Positions 7,708 through 12,491 of a DNA stretch of 12,491 nucleotides are shown here, in pieces (position 1 is the first letter of the stretch; each line of letters starts with the position of its first letter). The DNA is from an uncultured Clostridia bacterium. Its GTDB lineage: Bacteria; Bacillota_A; Clostridia; Christensenellales; Aristaeellaceae. Location of the stretch: contig CAMVBO010000020.1 in NCBI GenBank assembly GCA_947165745.1, positions 1 through 12,491 on the forward strand, written 5' to 3'. A model generated the notes under the pieces. It had not been told where the DNA came from, searched no databases, and saw nothing but the letters and a program-made list of their open reading frames with translations. The position numbers and the translations under genes were made by a program.

Positions 7708-8160
7708 ATGACATGGGACAGAATACTGAAGATGCTGGCCGGCGTCGCGGGCGCGATTGCCGGCCTGTTTGGAGCGTGGAACACAATGCTGACGATCCTG
7801 GTGGTGATGATGGCCCTGGACTATATCAGCGGGTGGATCGTCGCCTGGTGCGGCAAATCGCCCAAGACCGAAAACGGCGGCCTGTCCTCAAAGGTCGGAT
7901 TCATCGGCATCGCCAAGAAGGCGTTTATTATGCTGCTGATCCTGCTTGCCACGATGCTCGACAGGGCGATCGACAACGGCACGACCGTTTTCCAGTCCAT
8001 GCTGGTGCTCTATTACATTGCGAATGAGGGCTTGTCCATCCTGGAGAACGCCGCCCTGATGGGCGTGCAGTTCCCCGAAAAACTCAAACGGGCGCTGGAG
8101 GCGCTCCGGGAAAGGGAAGAGGAGCCGCCCGATCCTTCACAGGATAAGCGGAAAGACTGA
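7708..8160 (+). CDS. Phage holin (toxin-secretion/phage-lysis holin family)
   Basis: A 150-residue membrane protein that should open the cytoplasmic membrane to let the endolysin reach the wall. The start ATG at 7708 has AAGGAGGT at 7693-7700. Hydrophobic segments lie at about residues 8-22, 25-48 ('MLTILVVMMALDYISGWIVA') and 66-85 ('IAKKAFIMLLILLATMLDRA'), with a further amphipathic stretch around 93-115. The 'LDYISGW' motif, the 'SSKVGFIGIAKKA' loop and the charged C-terminal tail (about 125-150) are typical of the phage_holin_4_1/TIGR01593 family, and the length is usual for it. It is the last gene before the attachment site, about 100 bases away. Confidence 0.87.
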   Translation: MTWDRILKMLAGVAGAIAGLFGAWNTMLTILVVMMALDYISGWIVAWCGKSPKTENGGLSSKVGFIGIAKKAFIMLLILLATMLDRAIDNGTTVFQSMLVLYYIANEGLSILENAALMGVQFPEKLKRALEALREREEEPPDPSQDKRKD

Positions 8161-8263
8161 TGCAACTTTTCCGCAACCCGCGGCGAAGGATAATCCGACG
8201 CAAAACCCCGTAAAGTCCTGCAAAATCGGGCTTTTCCGGGCAGTACAACGCATTTCGATCTAA
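8161..8263. other. Non-coding prophage right-end segment next to the attachment site
   Basis: About 100 bases between the holin stop and the half tRNA, with no gene. CTTTTCCG occurs twice as a direct repeat (8166-8173 and 8231-8238), which could be an integrase arm-site repeat or chance. A weak CCCG...CGGG dyad followed by CTTTT (about 8208-8235) could slow late transcription but is a poor terminator. The bases just before 8264 (GATCTAA) imitate part of the tRNA anticodon stem but are not tRNA: no D-arm is present upstream. Confidence 0.4.
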
Positions 8264-8308
8264 CTCTTAATCAGGGTGTCCAGGGTTCGAGCCCCTGATG
8301 GTGTACCA
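8264..8308 (+). other. Attachment site: 3' half of tRNA-Lys(CTT) at the prophage/chromosome junction
   Basis: The segment begins in the anticodon loop CTCTTAA (anticodon CTT, 8265-8267 plus flanks) and continues with the 3' anticodon stem TCAGG, variable loop GTGTC, T-arm CAGGG-TTCGAGC-CCCTG (8281-8297), 3' acceptor strand ATGGTGT, discriminator A and CCA (8306-8308). The 5' half (acceptor, D-arm) is absent upstream, where the sequence is phage. This is the classical scar of a tyrosine-integrase prophage inserted in a tRNA gene, with the crossover probably in or near the anticodon loop. The full tRNA should be at the opposite prophage end. It is not a functional tRNA by itself. Confidence 0.88.
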
Positions 8309-8341
8309 AAGCCACCCGATAGGGTGGCTTCTTTGTTTCTT
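8309..8341 (+). terminator. Rho-independent terminator of the original tRNA-Lys transcript
   Basis: A perfect nine-base-pair stem AAGCCACCC (8309-8317) / GGGTGGCTT (8322-8330) with loop GATA, followed by the T-rich tract CTTTGTTTCTT. It begins directly after the CCA of the half tRNA, so it is the host terminator of the tRNA gene, now cut off from its promoter by the prophage. It may instead end phage late transcripts that read through the attachment site. Confidence 0.88.
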
Positions 8342-8366
8342 CATATCCGATTCCATGAAAACAGCC

Positions 8367-8424
8367 CCTTCGCTTCATTCAGGATGCCGGGTCTGTCCCG
8401 TTGTCATTCTGAGCGAAGCGAAGG
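8367..8424 (+). repeat. REP-like inverted-repeat element with TCATTCTGAGCGAAGCGAAG core
   Basis: Two 20-base arms (8367-8386 and 8405-8424) are inverted copies matching at 17 of 20 positions. As + strand RNA, two of the three mismatches become G-U pairs, leaving a single A-C mismatch. Between them an inner CGGG/CCCG stem (8388-8391 / 8397-8400) closes a TCTGT loop. The right arm carries the sequence TCATTCTGAGCGAAGCGAAG, which I recall as a recurrent intergenic motif in many bacterial genomes. The element lies between the tRNA terminator and the 3' end of the minus-strand gene, and could also terminate that gene. Confidence 0.6.
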
Positions 8425-8488
8425 ATCTGTAGAACAATACGTTTTAAATCACATTTTGCGGGTCAGCCATTGTTGCGAACCGCTTATC

Positions 8489-9373
8489 CTACGGCTTGGG
8501 CTCGTGGTACTCCAGACCCTCGTCGAAGCGCACTTCCTCCGGCGGCTGTTCCAGCATCTCGGGATGGCACAGGAAGTGGGTGATATCCTTGAAGAACCGG
8601 GCGTAGTGGGCGCCGGAGCACACGCGCTCGTCGGCGGTAATGCCCACGGGCAAAAAGCGCTTCATCCGCGCCTCGCCGTTTTCCACCACGGCCACCCGCT
8701 CCTCCATGCCCATGCCGAAGAACAGGCCCACGTTGCCGAAGTTGTACAGGTGGTGGTTCACATCGTGCAGGCGGATGGAGGCGGTATTGGTGATGTACAT
8801 GCCCACATAGAAGGGCAGCTCGTCCATCAGCGTGGTGGGCGCGATGCCGTAGCGGTCCAGCAGCTTGATCAAGCCGACGACCAGGGTAGCCAGCCCGGGC
8901 ACGGAGAACACGAACGCCAGCAGCTTGTCTACGAAGCCGGGACCGGCTTCCTCGCCGCGATTGGCCTCCACGGCGGCGTTCACGCGGTCGCGCACGTCAT
9001 AGATCGTGTCGGTCAGGTCGAACTTGATCTTCACCACGGCCTCGCCCTTGTTGATGTCGTTGGGGTCCTTCAGCAGGGTGAAGGCGGCGGAGCAGTTGTT
9101 CCGGGCGAACAGCTGCTTGTTCATAATAAAGCGATTGACCGCGGGATTGCGGCTGATGGCCCGCACGTAGGCGGCGATGATGATTTGCATGTAGGAAAGG
9201 TTTTCGCCCTTTTCCAGCTTTTGCCGGCGCACATAGTCAAACAGCACCTCCAGATCCACCTGGTGCTTGAGCAATACCTGCGCGTCGCAGCGCATGGGCA
9301 TGATGTAGGGCGTGATGCGTATCACCGGGTCGATGCCCTTGACCCGCCTGCCGTCCGGCCTGCGTCCAAACAT
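8489..9373 (-). CDS. 2-oxoacid dehydrogenase E2 acyltransferase-like protein with altered active site
   Basis: A 294-residue protein resembling the catalytic domain of lipoate-dependent acyltransferases (E2, chloramphenicol acetyltransferase fold), but with no lipoyl or E1-binding domain. Family-like segments are 'YMQIIIAAYVRAISRNPAVN' (61-80), 'ITNTASIRLHDVNHHLYNFG' (194-213), and the C-terminal 'GITADERVCSGAHYARFF' (244-261). The last segment corresponds to the E2 catalytic DHR..DG motif, but His is Glu249 and Asp is Ser253, so classical acyl transfer is doubtful. Start: ATG at 9373 with GGGGGGAT just upstream; extending to 9559 would cross the promoter. There is a promoter at 9440-9468. 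No E1 or E3 genes are nearby. I know similar stand-alone clostridial proteins but no established function. Confidence 0.72.
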   Translation of the reverse strand: MFGRRPDGRRVKGIDPVIRITPYIMPMRCDAQVLLKHQVDLEVLFDYVRRQKLEKGENLSYMQIIIAAYVRAISRNPAVNRFIMNKQLFARNNCSAAFTLLKDPNDINKGEAVVKIKFDLTDTIYDVRDRVNAAVEANRGEEAGPGFVDKLLAFVFSVPGLATLVVGLIKLLDRYGIAPTTLMDELPFYVGMYITNTASIRLHDVNHHLYNFGNVGLFFGMGMEERVAVVENGEARMKRFLPVGITADERVCSGAHYARFFKDITHFLCHPEMLEQPPEEVRFDEGLEYHEPKP

Positions 9374-9407
9374 GGTAATCCCCCCAAACCGTGCTTTCCG
9401 TTGTATC

Positions 9408-9427
9408 ATCCGGCGCGGTTGCCGGAT
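9408..9427 (-). promoter_or_regulatory. Inverted repeat in the 5' leader of the E2-like gene
   Basis: A perfect seven-base inverted repeat ATCCGGC (9408-9414) / GCCGGAT (9421-9427) with a six-base loop lies about 35 bases upstream of the start codon and just downstream of the predicted transcript start. It could be an operator or an mRNA 5' hairpin. There is no T-run, so it is not a terminator. Confidence 0.4.
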
Positions 9428-9439
9428 CCCCTTGCAGTG

Positions 9440-9468
9440 ATTATAACACATGAGCGAACCCAGCACAA
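9440..9468 (-). promoter_or_regulatory. Sigma-A-type promoter for the E2-like gene
   Basis: On the minus strand a perfect -10 box TATAAT (plus-strand 9440-9445) lies 17 bases from a weak -35 box TTGTGC (9463-9468). The expected transcript start is about 60 bases before the ATG at 9373, which supports that start over the longer reading frame. Confidence 0.65.
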
Positions 9469-9698
9469 GCGCGAATTGCGGAAAGGACAAGGAATGTGAG
9501 GTATGCTGACTGCGCAACCAGCCCCGAAGAAGCGGCGCGTGGGTGCGCCCCGCGAACATGTGGAATGAGGCAATCGCACGGGACGGTCAGGCGCTTTGAG
9601 CGCGTGGAATGACGCGCCATTCGGCCTGGGAATTACTGACGATGGATACAATGTGATTATTAAAATTGAAATAATTAGGCAAAGTTCCCATAAAACTG
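9469..9698. other. Divergent intergenic region without recognisable gene
   Basis: With its flanks this makes about 400 bases between two divergent genes. The left two thirds are GC-rich and hold short dyads: GGCGC/GCGCC (9534-9549), GCGCTTTGAGCGC (9591-9603) and CGCGT/ACGCG (9601-9616), with GTGGAATGA occurring twice (about 9560 and 9604). The right third becomes AT-rich before the next promoter. No convincing ORF, RNA gene or riboswitch is seen. Confidence 0.4.
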
Positions 9699-9728
9699 TA
9701 GACATATAGGTCTATTTTGTGTTATTAT
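9699..9728 (+). promoter_or_regulatory. Promoter of the REC-GGDEF-EAL-GGDEF gene with overlapping dyad
   Basis: The -35 box TAGACA (9699-9704, five of six consensus bases) and -10 box TATTAT (9723-9728, five of six) are 18 bases apart, about 55 bases before the start codon. A 16-base near-palindrome TAGACATATAGGTCTA (9699-9714, seven of eight base pairs) covers the -35 box and is a good candidate operator. Confidence 0.6.
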
Positions 9729-9782
9729 ATTGGAAAACTGGAATGGTTTACGATAACAGGCTCGACAGGATGAGGTGGACAC

Positions 9783-11999
9783 ATGCAGGACAACATGCGA
9801 CATTATAATGCCGCGCGTGCGGGACAGCTCCGCGTCCTCGTCGCGGAAGGCGATTCCGCCAACCGCGCGTTTTTGGACGCCGCCCTGCGTGACCACTACC
9901 AGGTCGTCACCGCCGAGAACGCGGAAATGGCGCGGTCGGCCATCTATGCCAACAAGGGCTCGCTGTGTCTGATTCTGCTGGACATGTCCTTGCCGGGCGG
10001 CCAGTCTCCCGCAATTCTGAAGCAACTGAACGAGGACCCGGTGCTGATGCACATTCCCGTCATCGCCATGAGCGCCGACCCGGAGGACGAGATTGTCACG
10101 CTGGACGGCGGCGCCATGGATTTCATTCGCAAGCCCTGCACCGTTCCGGGTGTGGTGCTGGCACGGGTGCGCCATTGTATCGAGCTGTCCGAGAACCGCA
10201 ACATCATTCGCTCCACCGAGCGCGATCAGCTGACCGGGCTTTACAACCGGGATTTCTTCTTCAGCTACGTGGAGCAGTACGACACCTATCACCAGGAGCT
10301 GGCCATGGACGCCATCATGGTGAACATCGGCCATTTCCACATGATCAACGAGCGGCACGGCAAGGCCTACGGCGACGACGTGTTGAAGCGCGTGGGCGGC
10401 AAGCTGCGCGAATACCTGGGCGAAAAGGGCGCCATCGTGTGCCGTCGCCACAGCGACACCTTCCTGGCCTATTGCCCCCATATCGACGATTACCAGGCCG
10501 TGCTGGATTTCGTGGCCAGCGGCATGGACAGCAAGGTTCGCCTGCGCATGGGCGTATATGCCAACGTGGACAAGGCGCTGGAGGTGGACCGCCGGTTTGA
10601 CCGGGCCAAGCTGGCTTCCGATACCATTCGCGGCAGCTTCACCAAGACCGTCGCCCTGTACGACGACAAGCTGCGCAAAACCGAGATCTACACCGAACAA
10701 CTGCTGGACGACTTCCCCAGAGCCATCGAACAAAAGGAATTCGTGGTCTATTACCAGCCCAAGTTCGCCATACAGGCCACCCTGCCTGTGCTGAACAGCG
10801 CCGAGGCGCTGGTGCGGTGGAATCATCCCCAGCTGGGCATGATCAGCCCCGGCGATTTCATACCGCTGTTCGAGAGCAACGGCCTGATCCGCAGGCTGGA
10901 CAGCTATGTCTGGCGCGAGGTGGCCGCCCAGATGCGGGACTGGAAGGACCGGCTGGGCGTTTGCGTGCCCGTGTCGGTGAACGTATCCCGGGTGGACATG
11001 TTCGATTACGACCTGGTGGACCACATGAAGGCCCTGATCCGGGAATTCAACCTCAGCCCGGAGGAGTTTTTGCTGGAGATCACCGAATCGGCCTATACCC
11101 AGGACGCCGCCCGGATCATCAGCACCGTGAAGGAACTGCGCCAGGCGGGCTTCCACATCGAAATTGACGACTTCGGCAGCGGCTATTCCTCGCTGAATAT
11201 GATCTCGTCCCTGCCGATGGACGCGCTGAAGCTGGACATGGAGTTCATGCGCAACGCCTTCAAGGAGCGCAAGAACACCAAGATGCTGGACGCGGTGATC
11301 GACATCGCCTACTCGCTGGAGGTGCCCACCATCGCCGAGGGCGTGGAGACAGCGGAGCAGATGTTCGCGCTGAAGGAGATGGGCTGCGATGTGGTGCAGG
11401 GCTATTACTTCTCAAGGCCCTTGCCCGCCAAGGAGTACGAGCGCTTCCTGTTGGAAAAGAAGAACGGCCGGAGCCGCATGTCCGACGCCGACAAGGAGGC
11501 CAAGGTCAAGGCGGCGGAGCAGTTCGCCTATGAGGCGCTGCACGACCCGCTGACTGGCCTTTACAACCACAGCGCCTATTCGATCCTGCTGAAAGACGCC
11601 GACCAGCGCAACATCGCGCTGATGCTGGCGGATCTGGACGGCTTCGAGGCGCTGAAGGAGAGCCATGGCGAAGAAGTGGCCGACCGGACGCTGGAGCTGG
11701 TGGCCCACGTGCTGCGCCACAGCTTCCGTTCGGTGGACTTTATCTGCCGAATCGGCGTGGACGAGTTCGCCGTGATCATGACCCGCATGAACAACACCAT
11801 GAAGCCGCTCATCCACGAAAAGATGGAGCACATCACAGCGATGCTGGAGGAGGAGCGGGGCGATTTGCCGCCCGTCAGTCTCAGCGTGGGCGTGGCCTTT
11901 GCCGACCGGGAAAACCCCCAGGGCGACATCTTCCACGACGCCGACATGATGCTGCAGCGCATGAAGGCCATGCGGCACAACGGGTGCGCGATATACTGA
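9783..11999 (+). CDS. Cyclic di-GMP signalling protein: REC - degenerate GGDEF - EAL - variant GGDEF
   Basis: A soluble 738-residue protein predicted to hydrolyse cyclic di-GMP under control of a phospho-receiver. Residues 15-130 are a REC domain with phospho-acceptor Asp67 ('LILLDMSLP') and conserved Lys117. Residues about 145-295 are a GGDEF domain whose active motif has become HSDTF (223-227), so it is probably inactive. Residues about 310-555 are an EAL domain with key residues in place: EAL (341-343), Asn400, Glu432, DDFG (462-465), Lys483, Glu519, Gln539. Residues about 583-738 are a second GGDEF with GVDEF (658-662), probably impaired. GAGGTGG at 9772-9778 supports the ATG at 9783. No histidine kinase is adjacent. 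It could regulate motility, adhesion or biofilm. Confidence 0.88.
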   Translation: MQDNMRHYNAARAGQLRVLVAEGDSANRAFLDAALRDHYQVVTAENAEMARSAIYANKGSLCLILLDMSLPGGQSPAILKQLNEDPVLMHIPVIAMSADPEDEIVTLDGGAMDFIRKPCTVPGVVLARVRHCIELSENRNIIRSTERDQLTGLYNRDFFFSYVEQYDTYHQELAMDAIMVNIGHFHMINERHGKAYGDDVLKRVGGKLREYLGEKGAIVCRRHSDTFLAYCPHIDDYQAVLDFVASGMDSKVRLRMGVYANVDKALEVDRRFDRAKLASDTIRGSFTKTVALYDDKLRKTEIYTEQLLDDFPRAIEQKEFVVYYQPKFAIQATLPVLNSAEALVRWNHPQLGMISPGDFIPLFESNGLIRRLDSYVWREVAAQMRDWKDRLGVCVPVSVNVSRVDMFDYDLVDHMKALIREFNLSPEEFLLEITESAYTQDAARIISTVKELRQAGFHIEIDDFGSGYSSLNMISSLPMDALKLDMEFMRNAFKERKNTKMLDAVIDIAYSLEVPTIAEGVETAEQMFALKEMGCDVVQGYYFSRPLPAKEYERFLLEKKNGRSRMSDADKEAKVKAAEQFAYEALHDPLTGLYNHSAYSILLKDADQRNIALMLADLDGFEALKESHGEEVADRTLELVAHVLRHSFRSVDFICRIGVDEFAVIMTRMNNTMKPLIHEKMEHITAMLEEERGDLPPVSLSVGVAFADRENPQGDIFHDADMMLQRMKAMRHNGCAIY

Positions 12000-12019
12000 C
12001 GGAATAAGACAAGACAACA

Positions 12020-12049
12020 AGGGGCTGTCTCAGAATTGAGACAGCCCCT
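12020..12049. terminator. Bidirectional hairpin terminator between convergent genes
   Basis: A perfect 13-base-pair stem AGGGGCTGTCTCA (12020-12032) / TGAGACAGCCCCT (12037-12049) with loop GAAT. On the minus strand the stem is followed by TTGTTGTCTTGTCTT, so it fits best as the terminator of the minus-strand membrane protein gene. On the + strand the tail is not T-rich, but the hairpin lies only 20 bases after the cyclic di-GMP gene and probably stops it too. Confidence 0.8.
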
Positions 12050-12104
12050 GCGTTATGGATCGAACAGGACCATGGCCCGCCTCCAAGGCAAGCGGGTGCT
12101 GCTG

Positions 12105-12491
12105 CTATTCTTCCGGCGTTTCCTCGGCCACTTCCGCCGCTGCTTCTTCTGCGGCTTCCTCGGCTGCTTCGGGCTGTCCGGCTTCTTCCGCGCCGTCGTC
12201 CTCCGCGATAACGTCCTCCGCGTCGCCTTCCGGCACGATCTCGATTTCGCCCGTCTCCAGGTCAAAGCCCACGGTGTGCATGGAGATATCGTGGATGTCC
12301 TCCACCAGCGAGCCCAGGCCGATCATGGCGCAGCCCACCAGCACGCCCAGGCCGATGGACAGCAGCGTCCACTTCGTGCCGGTCAGCTCCAGCCCGAAGC
12401 GCATGAACAGCCATGTGAAGGGAACGGCCAGCACGCCCACCACCATCAGCAGGATGGACAGGGGATAGCGCTTGCGCGCCTCTTCCGCCAG
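12105..12491 (-). CDS. Two-span membrane protein with acidic Glu/Ala-rich tail (5' end outside window)
   Basis: The reading frame is open to the right edge of the window, so the ATG at 12446 may be internal; 128 residues are visible. Residues about 12-35 ('LSILLMVVGVLAVPFTWLFM') and about 41-62 ('WTLLSIGLGVLVGCAMIGLG') are two membrane spans, preceded by a charged 'EEARKRYP' segment. From about residue 83 the chain is a low-complexity acidic tail of Glu, Ala and Asp, ending 'EETPEE', with almost no basic residues. No family is recognised. The tail is likely cytoplasmic or extracellular and disordered. The stop is followed by the hairpin terminator about 55 bases on. Confidence 0.7.
   Translation of the reverse strand: MAEEARKRYPLSILLMVVGVLAVPFTWLFMRFGLELTGTKWTLLSIGLGVLVGCAMIGLGSLVEDIHDISMHTVGFDLETGEIEIVPEGDAEDVIAEDDGAEEAGQPEAAEEAAEEAAAEVAEETPEE

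Larger units (their letters stand above)
1..8308 (+). mobile_element. Right end of an integrated tailed prophage (tail and lysis modules up to the attachment site)
   Basis: Every gene from the left edge to 8160 is of phage type and on the + strand: tape measure, distal tail, hub, tail-tip genes, endolysin, methyltransferase, holin. The element ends at a half tRNA-Lys (8264-8308), after which genes are chromosomal and partly on the other strand. The order tape measure - distal tail - hub - fibre - lysis is typical of long non-contractile tails (siphophages) of Gram-positive hosts. Head genes, integrase and repressor are not in the window and should lie to the left. The intact tRNA-Lys gene is expected at the far left junction. 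Nothing seen here is broken, so the late region may be functional, but whether the whole prophage can be induced cannot be judged. Confidence 0.9.

Noticed and set aside
8230..8308. Complete tRNA-Lys gene
   Set aside because: No D-arm or 5' acceptor strand upstream of the anticodon loop; only the 3' half is present.
8276..9499. 407-codon + strand ORF
   Set aside because: Antisense to the E2-like gene; it would also begin inside the half tRNA and run through the terminator and the REP-like hairpin.
9374..9559. N-terminal extension of the E2-like gene to 9559
   Set aside because: It would cover the TATAAT promoter and leader hairpin; the extra residues look like translated intergenic DNA, and ATG 9373 has a strong ribosome binding site.
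9729..9782. Cyclic di-GMP riboswitch before the signalling gene
   Set aside because: The leader is only about 55 bases and lacks the conserved paired elements of GEMM riboswitches.
9675..11156. 493-codon minus-strand ORF
   Set aside because: It lies opposite the well-supported REC-GGDEF-EAL-GGDEF gene, has no recognisable motifs and a His/Gln/Val-rich composition typical of antisense frames in GC-rich genes.

Overview
The window is the right-hand end of an integrated tailed phage (about 1-8308) followed by ordinary chromosome (about 8309-12491). Strong AGGAGG-type ribosome binding sites, GC-rich coding sequence, a tail module of the Gram-positive siphophage type, and a GGDEF/EAL signalling gene suggest a GC-rich Clostridia-like Firmicute, probably gut-associated. 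This assignment is an inference; no species is recognised.

Prophage, left to right on the + strand: the 3' part of the tape measure gene (2-1822), a distal-tail-like protein (1819-2328), a tail hub/baseplate-type protein with a MucBP-like C-terminal domain (2340-3659), and three tail-tip or fibre-type genes (3659-4192, 4204-4713, 4724-5755). The last two of these, and the end of the first, are clearly more AT-rich than their neighbours. Then comes the lysis end: a three-domain endolysin (5771-6766), a 49-codon single-membrane-span ORF (6766-6915), an 11-codon mini-ORF (6917-6952), an orphan beta-class DNA methyltransferase (6952-7704) and a holin (7708-8160). Most junctions are stop/start overlaps or closely spaced with good ribosome binding sites, so this looks like one late operon. 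The prophage stops at 8264-8308, which is only the 3' half of a tRNA-Lys(CTT) gene. This half tRNA marks the attachment site, and the host tRNA terminator follows it at once.

Chromosome: a REP-like inverted-repeat element carrying the TCATTCTGAGCGAAGCGAAG core (8367-8424); a minus-strand E2-acyltransferase-like gene whose usual His/Asp catalytic motif is replaced (8489-9373), with its own promoter; a roughly 400-bp divergent intergenic region; a 738-residue REC-GGDEF-EAL-GGDEF protein on the + strand (9783-11999), predicted to break down cyclic di-GMP; a bidirectional hairpin terminator (12020-12049); and the end of a minus-strand two-span membrane protein with a long acidic tail (12105-12491, cut by the window edge).

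No CRISPR array, transposase, integrase, repressor or complete RNA gene is visible. The integrase and lysogeny control genes should lie to the left of the window. I do not see a convincing new multi-gene defence system. The most unusual items are the methyltransferase and mini-ORFs inside the lysis cassette, the mucin-binding-like domain on the tail hub, the REP-like hairpin beside the attachment site, and the two degenerate GGDEF domains around an intact EAL domain.
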